Source of the DNA: Syntrophomonadaceae bacterium
GTDB lineage: Bacteria; Bacillota; Syntrophomonadia; Syntrophomonadales; Syntrophomonadaceae
Direction of reading: 5' to 3'
NCBI GenBank assembly: GCA_012522705.1
Contig: JAAYJY010000139.1
Span: forward strand, 1-16,330
DNA length: 16,330 nt
Shown: positions 6,417 through 13,968 of the stretch, piece by piece
How positions within the stretch are numbered: position 1 is the first letter of the stretch
How the letters are laid out: each line of letters opens with the position of its first letter
Made by a program: the position numbers and the translations under genes
The notes under the pieces: generated by a model
Seen by the model: only the letters and a program-made list of their open reading frames with translations
What the model was told of the DNA's origin: nothing
The model's database searches: none

Positions 6417-6542
6417 CCATTATTTACCGGGCTTGGTTATAAAACAACTGCGTTTGGGGAAAACCTCTGGTGTAAGCGTTTGTTTCCCGCAGCCTGGTTA
6501 AATTAGTATTGTACACCTGGCGGAAGTGAGGAGAGGGTGAAG

Positions 6543-6713
6543 ATGGACGGTCTGGAGGCAGATTTGAGGGAAGTTCTTGAGCTGAGATTGCTCCACGGGT
6601 ATTCGGTAGCTGAAACCGCCTCTATCTTGGGAAAGACCGAAGCTGGTGTGTATGCCGGGCAATACCGGGCTCTGTATGAACTGGCCCGCCAACTGGACCA
6701 GGACCAGACATAG
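6543..6713 (+). CDS. Small stand-alone sigma-70 region-4-like helix-turn-helix protein
   Basis: This short gene of 56 residues starts at ATG 6543 behind a purine-rich ribosome site (GGAGAGGGTG). The sequence LREVLELRLLHGYSVAETAS, followed by ILGKTEAGVYAGQYRALYEL, closely resembles region 4.2 of ECF sigma factors (Leu-Arg start, Gly-x-Ser turn, Ala-Glu-x-Leu-Gly-Lys-Thr helix, recognition helix, Arg-Ala-Leu). Regions 2 and 3 are absent, and an in-frame TAG at 6504-6506 blocks an upstream extension. It is therefore either a free region-4 DNA-binding protein that modulates RNA polymerase or another DNA-binding HTH, or a remnant of a longer sigma factor that kept a working start. A terminator follows at 6775-6797. 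Overlapping minus-strand frames are shadows. Confidence 0.65.
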   Translation: MDGLEADLREVLELRLLHGYSVAETASILGKTEAGVYAGQYRALYELARQLDQDQT

Positions 6714-6774
6714 CTGAAGACGAAGGATAGCCCGGGCGGGAAGATGCCCGTCCCCGCTGGAAGGTTGCCCGCCC

Positions 6775-6797
6775 GCCCGGTCTGGCCGGGCTTTTTT
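6775..6797 (+). terminator. Rho-independent terminator
   Basis: GCCCGG (6775-6780) pairs with CCGGGC (6786-6791) around TCTGG and is directly followed by six T (6792-6797), a classical intrinsic terminator for the small HTH gene. An upstream segment CCGGGCGGG (6732-6740) is perfectly complementary to CCCGCCCGG (6772-6780) and could compete with the terminator stem. Confidence 0.75.
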
Positions 6798-6911
6798 GTT
6801 ACCGGGTCAGGGGCCGGGTCATATGAGCGAAACGTGCCAGGGCTTGGCTCTGGGGCAATTAGTCTGGTGTTTCAAACAACCCGCAGCAGCCCGGTGGTAT
6901 CTTGAAGCGTA

Positions 6912-6920
6912 TGCTACAAT
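6912..6920 (+). promoter_or_regulatory. Possible extended -10 promoter of the MFS gene
   Basis: TGC-TACAAT (6912-6920) has the extended -10 form TGnTAnnnT and lies 36 nt before the TTG start of the MFS gene. No convincing -35 box is placed 16-18 bp upstream. Confidence 0.35.
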
Positions 6921-6955
6921 GATGACAGGAATTTTGTACCACGGGAGGGTTTGAT

Positions 6956-8218
6956 TTGTCGAAGGCTTCATCGGCTGGTCAGGCAGCCTTCAATAATCCG
7001 TTCATCCCGTTGAAACATCGCAGTTTTCGTTACTACTGGATCGGCATGTGCGTATCCCTGATCGGCACCTGGATGCAGAGCGTGGCCCAGCCTTGGTTGG
7101 CCTATTCCCTCACCAACTCCGCCCTTTTATTGGGTTTGGTGGGAGCCATGCAATACACGCCAGCCCTATTTCTGTCTCTCTTTGCCGGAGTGGTGGTTGA
7201 CCGTTGGCCTATCAAGCGAATCATTTACTTCACCCAGGCTTCCGCCATGATGATCGTTCTCTCCCTGGCCTTGCTGGTCTACAGCGGGGCGGTACGTTAC
7301 TGGCACATCTTGCTTATGGCTGGCCTGCTGGGATTGGTAAACACCCTCGATATGCCCGCCCGCCAAGCGTTTGTGGTGCAACTGGTGGGCAAAGATGATC
7401 TCATGAATGCTATCGCCCTCAATTCTGTGGCTTTCAACACCGCCCGGGTTATAGGACCGGCGGTAGCCGGTATCCTGATGGCATATTACGGGGTGGGCGT
7501 TTGCTTCCTCATCAACGGATTGAGTTTTGCTGCCGTCCTGATCGGCCTGCTGTTTGTAGTACCCCTTCCCATCCAGATGGAGAGGCCGGCTCCTGAATCG
7601 GTTTGGGCAGAGCTCAAAACCGGATTGCGGTACGTGGGGGAACAGCGGATGGTTCTGGAAACAATCGTGCTGGTCGCTATTCTGGGCGCATTCGCACTGA
7701 ATAATAACGTCCTGCTGCCGGTTTTTAACCAGGAGGTATTGCAGCTGGGAGAGGGCAGTCTGGGATTTCTGTTTTCCTTCGCTGGAGCGGGAGCACTGAT
7801 GGGCGCGCTGACCATCGCTTCCCTCAGTCGCATCGGCCCCCGTACCTGGGTTCTGAATGTTGCTCCGGTCCTTATAGGTGTCCTATTGATCCTGACCACC
7901 CTTAACTCTAGTTTTTGGCTGACCGGACTATTGCTGGCGGCAGCGGCCTTCTTCTTCAACCTGTTCTCCTCGACTGCCAACACTACCGTGCAGATATCTA
8001 CTCCTGACCACTTGCGGGGACGGGTTATGAGTCTTTATACCCTGTTTTTCATAGGCACCGCCCCGCTGGGCAACCTCTACGCGGGATGGAGCTGTGAGTT
8101 CTGGGGACCCCAGTATGGATTCGCCGCCTGTGGGATAATGGTGCTGGCTGCATTGGTCTTGGTATACCTTCTGCGGACAATATGGGGTAAGGATAAGGTA
8201 AGAGACGAAGCCGGCTGA
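6956..8218 (+). CDS. Major facilitator superfamily exporter (EntS/MFS_3-like)
   Basis: This 420-residue, strongly hydrophobic protein has about 12 predicted membrane segments. The start is TTG 6956, with GGGAGGG 6-7 nt upstream. The N-terminal motif FRYYWIGMCVSLIGTWMQ, the loop between helices 2 and 3 containing DRWPIKRI (MFS motif A region), and the central sequence LNSVAFNTARVIGPAVAG fit the EntS-like branch of MFS exporters. A second copy of the motif-A-type region (TPDHLRGRVMSLY) lies in the C-terminal half. Such proteins use the proton gradient to export siderophores, macrolides or other drugs; the substrate cannot be read from sequence. The drug-sensing TipA-type regulator two genes upstream makes drug efflux an attractive but unproven idea. 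The start context and length are normal. Confidence 0.9.
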   Translation: MSKASSAGQAAFNNPFIPLKHRSFRYYWIGMCVSLIGTWMQSVAQPWLAYSLTNSALLLGLVGAMQYTPALFLSLFAGVVVDRWPIKRIIYFTQASAMMIVLSLALLVYSGAVRYWHILLMAGLLGLVNTLDMPARQAFVVQLVGKDDLMNAIALNSVAFNTARVIGPAVAGILMAYYGVGVCFLINGLSFAAVLIGLLFVVPLPIQMERPAPESVWAELKTGLRYVGEQRMVLETIVLVAILGAFALNNNVLLPVFNQEVLQLGEGSLGFLFSFAGAGALMGALTIASLSRIGPRTWVLNVAPVLIGVLLILTTLNSSFWLTGLLLAAAAFFFNLFSSTANTTVQISTPDHLRGRVMSLYTLFFIGTAPLGNLYAGWSCEFWGPQYGFAACGIMVLAALVLVYLLRTIWGKDKVRDEAG

Positions 8219-8337
8219 TGATGCGATGAGATACCAGCTTGAATAATGGACCCTGATTCCACGAGAAGGTCGGTTCCCGTTTGGAGCCGTGCGGGACAAG
8301 GGCATGCCCATTCCCAAGGGAGGACAGGTGGACTTGT

Positions 8338-9528
8338 ATGCGATTTTTGGAAAGGAAGGATAAGAATTTGAGCAGTGAGGCGGGGAATGGCCGGGCCCGG
8401 GTGGCCTTGGTGGGTTGTGCAGAATATCATTACCCGGAAGTCCGGCAAGCTGTCGCAAGAGGCCTGCAACTGTTGGGCGGCCTCGATCATCTGGTCCGCC
8501 CGGGGGAGAGGATCGTTCTGAAACCCAATCTTCTGGCGCCCGACCCCCCCGAGAAATGCGTCACCACACACCCCGCCGTCTTTAAAGCGATGGCCGAAAA
8601 CCTGCAGCGGACCGGGGTCAAAGTCTCATTTGGTGATTCTCCCGCAGTGGGCTCCACGGCCCTGGCGGCACGCCGGGCGGGACTGACGGCGGTAGCCGAT
8701 GAACTGGGCCTGGAACGGGCGGATTTCAGCCGGGGGGAGGAAATGTCGTTTTCGGAAGGAAAGCAGAATAAGCGATTTACCATCGCTAAAGGGGTTCTGG
8801 AGAGTGACGGGCTTATCAGCCTGCCCAAGTTGAAGACCCATGGCCTAACCCGCATGACCGGCGCTATAAAAAACCAGTTTGGCTGTATCCCCGGATTACT
8901 GAAGAGTGAGTTTCATGTAAAAATGCCCGATGCCGACAATTTCACCCGTATGCTGATCGATCTCAACCTGCTCCTTAAACCCCGTTTATATGTAATGGAC
9001 GGCATCTGGGCCATGGAGGGCAACGGTCCCCGGGGCGGTACTCCCCGCCACATGGGGGTATTGCTTTTCTCCACCGACCCGGTGGCTTTGGATGCCACCG
9101 TCTGTCGCCTGGTCAACCTGCCACCCGAAGATGTGCCAATGCTGACGAACGCTCAACAGATGGGATTGGGCACCTATCAGATGGAGAACATCGACCTGTT
9201 GGGGGACCGGTGGGAAGGCCTCGCCCATAAGGACTTCATGAAACCAGATAAAGCAGGTACATCCATACAGACCCCATGGCTGCGCAACCGGATAATACCC
9301 AAACCCTTTATTGACCCCCGCCGCTGCATACAGTGCGGCATCTGCATCCAAGGCTGCCCGGTAAAACCGGCGGTAGTGGATTGGGAAAATGAAGACAAGA
9401 CAAAGCCGCCCATCTATGATTATCGCCGCTGCATCCGCTGCTATTGCTGCCAGGAGATGTGTCCCGAAGCGGCCATCGAGCTGCGGGCGCCATGGTTGGG
9501 TAAGGTGCTGGCCCCGCTAGTGCGCTAG
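8338..9528 (+). CDS. DUF362-domain protein with C-terminal 2[4Fe-4S] ferredoxin domain
   Basis: The protein has 396 residues from ATG 8338 (AGGTGG 6 nt upstream). A TTG at 8368 with AAGGAAGGA 7 nt upstream is equally well placed and would give 386. The first approximately 300 residues are a DUF362 domain (VLKPNLL, THPAVFKAMAE, FGDSPAVGS, SLPKLKTH, GAIKNQFGCIPG, STDPVALDA). The C-terminus has two canonical cluster motifs: C330-x2-C333-x2-C336-x3-C340-P and C365-x2-C368-x2-C371-x3-C375-P. DUF362-ferredoxin proteins are common in anaerobes and are probably cytoplasmic redox or assembly factors, but their reaction is not established. The gene is 119 nt after the MFS gene and converges on the ABC permease gene. 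Confidence 0.9.
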   Translation: MRFLERKDKNLSSEAGNGRARVALVGCAEYHYPEVRQAVARGLQLLGGLDHLVRPGERIVLKPNLLAPDPPEKCVTTHPAVFKAMAENLQRTGVKVSFGDSPAVGSTALAARRAGLTAVADELGLERADFSRGEEMSFSEGKQNKRFTIAKGVLESDGLISLPKLKTHGLTRMTGAIKNQFGCIPGLLKSEFHVKMPDADNFTRMLIDLNLLLKPRLYVMDGIWAMEGNGPRGGTPRHMGVLLFSTDPVALDATVCRLVNLPPEDVPMLTNAQQMGLGTYQMENIDLLGDRWEGLAHKDFMKPDKAGTSIQTPWLRNRIIPKPFIDPRRCIQCGICIQGCPVKPAVVDWENEDKTKPPIYDYRRCIRCYCCQEMCPEAAIELRAPWLGKVLAPLVR

Positions 9529-9560
9529 CCCTACCAGTTATTCCATCCTGACCAACCCGT

Positions 9561-10298
9561 CTATCGCCAGGCGCACAGATGGGTTTCGGCCGCGTCGATG
9601 GCGGAGAAGATGCAGAAGCCCATAAAGCTCAGCACTACTATGCCCGCATACATATCCAAATAGTTGACCCGCATCCAGGCATCCATTATGAAGTAACCCA
9701 TGCCGTATTCGGTACCGAAGGTTTCGGTGAAGAACAGGATCGATACCGCGGTGCCCAGGGCCAGGCGGATGGCGGTCAGAACCTCGGGCAGGGAAGCAGG
9801 CAGGATGATCTCGGTGAAGGTTTGGATCTTACTGGCTCCCAGGGATTGCAGGGAGTGGAATGTTTCGGCCGGGATCGACTTCACGGCATCCCGGGAGGTG
9901 ATGACAACCTGGAAGACGACGATCAGCACGATCATGATCAGCTTGGAGACCTCTCCCAAACCGAACAGCAGCATGACCACCGGAAGCAAGGCCAGTTTGG
10001 GTATCGGGTAGGTGAAATAGACCAGGGGCGACAGCAGTCTGTCGATGCGGTCATAGTAACCCATCAAAAATCCCAACGGGACCCCCAGCAAGGCGGCCAG
10101 TAATATGCCCGCCAGGATACGCCCCAGGCTGTACAGGACATGGGTCGATATTTTGGCGGTAAAGGTAGCGATGATGTTGAGCAATACATCATATGGTGAA
10201 GGCACGATAGGCCGCGCCAATAAGGCTGACAATGCCCACCAGGCCAGGATGACCACTATTAGGCTGTAGATGGCTCCCCGCCATTTTCTGGAACGCAA
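9561..10298 (-). CDS. ABC transporter permease, NitT/TauT (SsuC/TauC) family
   Basis: This integral membrane protein has 245 residues from TTG 10298-10296, which has AAGGA 9 nt upstream. The frame is open further upstream, but no standard start has a ribosome site and the extension only overlaps the ATPase gene. About six membrane segments are seen. The family EAA-type loop for contact with the ATPase is present (SLQSLGASKIQTFTEIILPASLPEVLTAIRLALG). The protein resembles permeases for nitrate, sulfonate, taurine or pyrimidine precursors. The start overlaps the end of the ATPase gene by only a few codon widths, so translational coupling is likely. It is the last gene of the binding protein-ATPase-permease operon and converges with the DUF362 gene. 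Confidence 0.92.
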   Translation of the reverse strand: MRSRKWRGAIYSLIVVILAWWALSALLARPIVPSPYDVLLNIIATFTAKISTHVLYSLGRILAGILLAALLGVPLGFLMGYYDRIDRLLSPLVYFTYPIPKLALLPVVMLLFGLGEVSKLIMIVLIVVFQVVITSRDAVKSIPAETFHSLQSLGASKIQTFTEIILPASLPEVLTAIRLALGTAVSILFFTETFGTEYGMGYFIMDAWMRVNYLDMYAGIVVLSFMGFCIFSAIDAAETHLCAWR

Positions 10299-10303
10299 CC
10301 GGA

Positions 10304-11044
10304 TCAGTCCTTGATTAGTATTTTCCGCAGACGCATGGACATGGAATGGTATTGGTCCTGGAGGCGCAGATCCTCCATCTGGAAGCATGGGTTGTCGATG
10401 ATCTCCAGCACTCGGCCCGGAGATGAGGAGAAGACCACGATCTTGCTGCCCAGGTAGAGCGCCTCATCGACGCTGTGGGTCACAAATACCGTGGTCACAC
10501 TGTTTTGCTTCCAGATATGGAGGAATAGGGCCTGCATCTCCTCTCTGGTTATGGCATCCAGCGCCGAAAAAGGCTCATCCATAAGAAGGAGATCGGGTTT
10601 CATTATAAAAGCGCGGGCGATCGCCACCCGCTGCCTCTGACCTCCGCTGAGCTCTTTGGGATACCGGTCCAGCAGGGTGTCGATATCCAGCTGCTGGAGA
10701 ATGTAATGGCTGTAATCGTTCAATTCCTGCGGCCCGCTTTTTATCTTGATTCCCAGCAGGGCATTGTCGCGGACGTTTTTCCAGGGCAACAGGCCATAGT
10801 TTTGCAGTATCATCCCTACCCGCTGGGTTTTGGGGTTTATGGGGCGGCCGTCTATGGTGACTATCCCCGCGTATTTTCTTTGTATACCGGCCAGCACATA
10901 GAGAAAAGTCGATTTGCCGGATCCCGAGGGGCCGATCAAGGTTATGATATCCCCTCGAGGGATGTCCAGACTGACCCTGTCCAACGCCAAAACCGACTCA
11001 TTGATAGCCTGGTACCAGACCGATAGATTGCTGACTTGGATCAC
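10304..11044 (-). CDS. ABC transporter ATP-binding protein, NitT/TauT (SsuB/TauB) family
   Basis: This cytoplasmic ATPase of 246 residues carries Walker A GPSGSGKST (38-46), Q-loop LQNYGLLPW, signature LSGGQ (132-136), Walker B LLLMDEP (152-158) and H-loop H190, so it should be active. The start is GTG at 11044-11042, whose bases overlap the TGA stop of the binding-protein gene (GTGA, 4-bp overlap), a clear sign of translational coupling. The permease begins right after its end. The family is typical of importers for nitrate, sulfonates, taurine and related small organic anions or precursors. Confidence 0.95.
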   Translation of the reverse strand: MIQVSNLSVWYQAINESVLALDRVSLDIPRGDIITLIGPSGSGKSTFLYVLAGIQRKYAGIVTIDGRPINPKTQRVGMILQNYGLLPWKNVRDNALLGIKIKSGPQELNDYSHYILQQLDIDTLLDRYPKELSGGQRQRVAIARAFIMKPDLLLMDEPFSALDAITREEMQALFLHIWKQNSVTTVFVTHSVDEALYLGSKIVVFSSSPGRVLEIIDNPCFQMEDLRLQDQYHSMSMRLRKILIKD

Positions 11045-11991
11045 TCGATCATCTGCCTAAGCACATCCCTATTGATAAGATCATCATAATTATAGGTCGC
11101 TTTTACCAGCTGCCCGTCTGCCATCCAGGCCATGACATCATCGAAGACCCTTTTCTCGGGAAGTTCGGCCTGGCGGTATTGGGGCATTTTGATGATATCC
11201 TTCACTTCCGCTGGGAATCCCATCGCCTGGATGACAAAATCCAGGTAGGATGCAGTGGGTTCGGTCTGCAAATAAGCGGCAGCATCATTATAGGCCCTCA
11301 TGACTGCCTTGATTTCTTCCGGATTATCCCTCAGAGTCTCGGCGGTAAAAGCTACGGTGACGCATTTATTGGCCAGTACGTCAGTGCTGGTCAACATCGT
11401 GGCCCCGTCTTTGAGAGCCAGGCTGGAAAAGGGCTGGACCATGATGGCGGCATCCACCCGGTCCCCCTGCAGCATCTCGAAACGGGTAGGCAACTGGGGA
11501 ATAACTACCTTGTTTACCTCATCGGGCAGCACCCGGTTGGCTTCCAACATGCGGTCCAGGCTGTATTCCATGACCGTATTGCTGGATAATCCCACGCTCC
11601 TGCCTTTAAGACCATCCACCGAGGTGATGTCGGATCCCTTGCCCGCCATAAGCTCGATAGTCCCGTCGGTCTGGGAACACATGCGCAGGTTTATGCCCCC
11701 GGCATTGGCAAAGATAACTGCGACCATATCCGACACCACGCCGTCCAACTGGCCGCCCTGAAGGGCACTGTCCCGGTCTTTGGCGCTCTTGAAAGGGATT
11801 ACCTTGACTTGGGCCCCCCGTTTGGTATAATAGCCATTCTTCTCGGCTATCAGGAAGGGAACCGAGTCAACGTCCGGCATAATGCCGATCGTGATCATCT
11901 TGCCCGGTACCGCAGATGGCTTGTCCTGACCGCAGCCGAGGGGGAACAGCGCCAGCGTCATAATCAACAATGCGATCAGTACTCTTTTCAT
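11041..11991 (-). CDS. ABC transporter substrate-binding lipoprotein (NMT1/SsuA-like)
   Basis: The protein has 316 residues from ATG 11991-11989, with GAGGAG 6 nt upstream. A longer frame to 12036 lacks a ribosome site and would spoil the signal peptide. The signal peptide MKRVLIALLIMTLALFPLGC ends in a cysteine at 20; the -3 residue of the lipobox is Pro rather than Leu, which is slightly unusual. The mature part begins TIGIMPDVDSVPFLIAEKNG and continues with DSALQGGQLDGVVSD, typical of NMT1/SsuA-like periplasmic-binding-protein type 2 folds. The ligand is not evident: nitrate, sulfonate or pyrimidine precursors are family options. It is the first gene of the importer operon and overlaps the ATPase gene by 4 bp. 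Confidence 0.92.
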   Translation of the reverse strand: MKRVLIALLIMTLALFPLGCGQDKPSAVPGKMITIGIMPDVDSVPFLIAEKNGYYTKRGAQVKVIPFKSAKDRDSALQGGQLDGVVSDMVAVIFANAGGINLRMCSQTDGTIELMAGKGSDITSVDGLKGRSVGLSSNTVMEYSLDRMLEANRVLPDEVNKVVIPQLPTRFEMLQGDRVDAAIMVQPFSSLALKDGATMLTSTDVLANKCVTVAFTAETLRDNPEEIKAVMRAYNDAAAYLQTEPTASYLDFVIQAMGFPAEVKDIIKMPQYRQAELPEKRVFDDVMAWMADGQLVKATYNYDDLINRDVLRQMIE

Positions 11992-12013
11992 AAGACACTC
12001 CTCTGCCCGATAA

Positions 12014-12038
12014 GCATGGTTTACATTATATACCATGC
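12014..12038 (-). promoter_or_regulatory. Promoter -10 with overlapping dyad before the ABC importer operon
   Basis: In the 61-nt gap between the lipase gene and the binding-protein gene, TATAAT occurs on the minus strand (12030-12025). It is enclosed by a perfect 7-bp inverted repeat, GCATGGT (12014-12020) with ACCATGC (12032-12038). A dyad centred on the -10 box suggests a repressor operator for the importer. No good -35 box was found. A related direct repeat (ATAATGTAAAACC / ATAATGTAAACC on the minus strand) lies beside it. Confidence 0.5.
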
Positions 12039-12052
12039 CTCTGGGTTTTACA

Positions 12053-13201
12053 TTATCGGCTGCTCAATTGCTGATCGACCCAGCGGATGACCTTGCGGTA
12101 GAACAACAACTCCAGGTGGTTCACTTTGAGCCTGGTCTTTTCTTTGAGAATGGCCCCCCCAGCCACCATGGCATCTGTGTTCAAGACGCTGTCCACGAAG
12201 ACCATTCCATCACTGGGGGCGGAAACATCGCCGGGCACCGGGCCAAACATGTGGTTGTCACCGGCCAGGACCGACAATTCTACCCCGGCCCCGCCGTCGG
12301 CCTTCTCCAACCGGGCAATCAGGTCCCCTCCGTCGGCGATGGCGGCATTGATCCCCCGGGAGTGGCTGACAAATCCCAGCCCGCCGTGATAGGTGGTCCA
12401 CCAGTCAGGCTGGGTCATATCCAGGGGATAATGATCATTCCATTTATAGAGCATTTGAGATTGTCCGGGAAACGCTCCGTCGTGGTAAATGGCTTGCCGG
12501 CAAGTATTTAGCGGGGCGCCCAGGTAATTCATCCGGTCCCAGGCGATCACCCCGTTGCTGCCGGTCAGGTATATGGGGAGGGAGATAGCCGGGTTACGAA
12601 ATGCGAAATCGATACCCAGGTTAGGCGTTCCCAGCATGACCATGCGGCGAATATCGCCCCGGTAAAGGGTTGCCGTGCTAAGGCCGGCTATATAGACACG
12701 GGCTGCCAGGCCGCCTTTGCTATGTGCTACCAGGTCTACCTGTTCCACATGGCACATGGCTTTGACCTGAGCGATGGCGTGGGCCAGGACTTCTGCCTGA
12801 TAGCGGTTGTCCCCATGAGTATGAGCGAAGGTCAGGCAAAATACCCGGTAACCCAGATCCACCAACTGTTGTTGGATGCCCTTAAACCCCATATTATACA
12901 GATTGACAAAAGAGACCGCATCCATACCGGCCCCGGGGACAAGAATCACCGGGATTGGATTACGGTTGGTCTGCCAGCCGGGGGCCAAAGGAAGAAGATA
13001 TTGGTCGGATGAGGGCCTATTTTCTCCAAACGCTTTGATAATATCCCGGTCAGTATGTTGGTTGGCTGAGCAGAAGATCTCGCTGATATTGCGCAGTTCC
13101 GGTACCCGGCAGGCCAGTATACCGTCCCAGTAACTCTTGCTATTGGGTACCTGCGAGTGACGCCCGAACAGCACTGGAATCAAATCGTCAAATTTTTTCA
13201 T
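12053..13201 (-). CDS. Alpha/beta-hydrolase, lipase class 2-like
   Basis: The protein has 382 residues from ATG 13201-13199, with AGGAGG 9 nt upstream; an in-frame ATG at 13264 has a poorer site. After about 80 residues comes the strand and oxyanion segment PIPVILVPGAGMDA (83-95 region). The nucleophile elbow follows as VDLVAHSKGGLAARVY with Ser161 (Ala-His-Ser-Lys-Gly, a variant of Gly-x-Ser-x-Gly with Ala first, as in B. subtilis-type class 2 lipases). MVMLGTPNLG is also typical of lipases of this group. A candidate catalytic His lies near the C-terminus (GDNHMFGP or NHLELL). No signal peptide is visible, so it may act inside the cell or be exported by another route. It is the same strand as, and 61 nt upstream of, the ABC importer, but a separate promoter lies between them. 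Confidence 0.85.
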   Translation of the reverse strand: MKKFDDLIPVLFGRHSQVPNSKSYWDGILACRVPELRNISEIFCSANQHTDRDIIKAFGENRPSSDQYLLPLAPGWQTNRNPIPVILVPGAGMDAVSFVNLYNMGFKGIQQQLVDLGYRVFCLTFAHTHGDNRYQAEVLAHAIAQVKAMCHVEQVDLVAHSKGGLAARVYIAGLSTATLYRGDIRRMVMLGTPNLGIDFAFRNPAISLPIYLTGSNGVIAWDRMNYLGAPLNTCRQAIYHDGAFPGQSQMLYKWNDHYPLDMTQPDWWTTYHGGLGFVSHSRGINAAIADGGDLIARLEKADGGAGVELSVLAGDNHMFGPVPGDVSAPSDGMVFVDSVLNTDAMVAGGAILKEKTRLKVNHLELLFYRKVIRWVDQQLSSR

Positions 13202-13321
13202 GGCGCCATTCCTCCTGGTTGCCGCCAGCCCACGGGCGGTGTTGATAATTGAATAGAGATTCATGTAGAGCCTGCTAAGATATTATTACATAAAAGAAAA
13301 GATAATTCCGAAACATAGTGT

Positions 13322-13347
13322 ACTGGAAAAACCTTCGATTTTCCAGT
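13322..13347. repeat. Perfect 9-bp inverted repeat between divergent lipase and Rrf2 genes
   Basis: ACTGGAAAA (13322-13330) and TTTTCCAGT (13339-13347) form a perfect dyad around an 8-nt centre. It lies about 120 nt upstream of the lipase start and 150 nt upstream of the Rrf2 gene. It may be an operator or a hairpin; the AT-rich arms make it weak as a terminator. Confidence 0.45.
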
Positions 13348-13415
13348 TAATCTTTTGCCCCGTGGGTCATTTTCACTCATCCAAAAACCAAAGGCTGGTA
13401 ACTTCGAAATAAGGC

Positions 13416-13444
13416 TTGATTTTCGTTTTGCCAGAGCTTATTAT
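13416..13444 (+). promoter_or_regulatory. Putative promoter of the Rrf2-family gene
   Basis: TTGATT (13416-13421), a 17-bp spacer and TATTAT (13439-13444) form a good sigma-A promoter. Downstream, AAAGTG (13456-13461) and CACTTT (13475-13480) form a spaced dyad in the leader, a possible autoregulatory site. The -10 context CTTATTATC (13437-13445) recurs before hcp at 13969-13977. Confidence 0.5.
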
Positions 13445-13496
13445 CTAAAACATGAAAAGTGTATCAAGTTAGTCCACTTTGGAAAAAGGTGAGCCT

Positions 13497-13946
13497 ATGC
13501 AGATTACCCGCCAAACCGAATACGCGATAAAGACCCTTATCGAATTGGGGCAGGTGCCTTATGGACAGCTGCTGTCGAGCAAAACAATTTCACAGAAACA
13601 CGGCATTTCCGAGGATTTCCTGTACAAGACGATCCAGGTTTTGTCACGGGCCGGTCTGGTGGTGACTCAGCGTGGCATTCAGGGAGGAGTGAGATTGGGA
13701 CGCCCTCTGGAAGGGATCACCATTGCCGATGTAATTGAGGCCATGGAGGGCCCGCTGGCGATCAACGTTTGCCTGAGTCCAGGATACCAATGCGAAAATT
13801 CGGCCACCTGCCAGGTCAGAAAAACCCTGGCTCGAGCCCAGAAAGCAATGGTAAAGGAACTGAGGAAAACCAGCCTGGCGGAGATAGCTGCTCAGGAAGC
13901 AGAGATAGCTGCGCAGGAAATGGGAAAGATAAAAACCAAGGGTTGA
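13497..13946 (+). CDS. Rrf2-family transcriptional regulator (likely Fe-S, NsrR/IscR-like)
   Basis: The protein has 149 residues from ATG 13497, with AAAGGTGAG 3 nt upstream. The N-terminal winged helix-turn-helix is typical (MQITRQTEYAIKTLIELG; SQKHGISEDFLYKTIQVLSR; GIQGGVRLGRP). Three cysteines follow as C-x6-C-x5-C in NVCLSPGYQCENSATCQV, in the position that binds an Fe-S cluster in IscR and NsrR. The C-terminal tail carries a 7-residue duplication (EIAAQEA, EIAAQEM). The gene lies directly upstream of hcp on the same strand, and NsrR-type regulators classically control hcp in response to nitric oxide. An NO-sensing repressor of hcp is therefore the best inference; other Rrf2 roles (Fe-S or cysteine homeostasis) remain possible. 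Confidence 0.9.
   Translation: MQITRQTEYAIKTLIELGQVPYGQLLSSKTISQKHGISEDFLYKTIQVLSRAGLVVTQRGIQGGVRLGRPLEGITIADVIEAMEGPLAINVCLSPGYQCENSATCQVRKTLARAQKAMVKELRKTSLAEIAAQEAEIAAQEMGKIKTKG
13881..13922 (+). repeat. 21-bp tandem duplication inside the Rrf2-family gene
   Basis: Units 13881-13901 and 13902-13922 share their first 18 bases except one, then differ (GCA against ATG). They encode EIAAQEA and EIAAQEM in the charged C-terminal tail. This is an in-frame slippage-type duplication that lengthens the tail by one heptad-like unit. Confidence 0.7.
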
Positions 13947-13968
13947 ATTCAGGATCTGCACCAAACGA

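Noticed and set aside
9579..10103. Long plus-strand frame across the ABC permease gene
   Set aside because: It is antisense to a clear membrane permease and rich in Gln, Asp, Gly and His, typical of the shadow of hydrophobic codons.
12300..13050. Riboswitch (for example TPP) controlling the NMT1-like importer
   Set aside because: The operon leader is only 61 nt long after the lipase gene and shows no TPP-type conserved boxes; the dyad at 12014-12038 suggests protein control instead.
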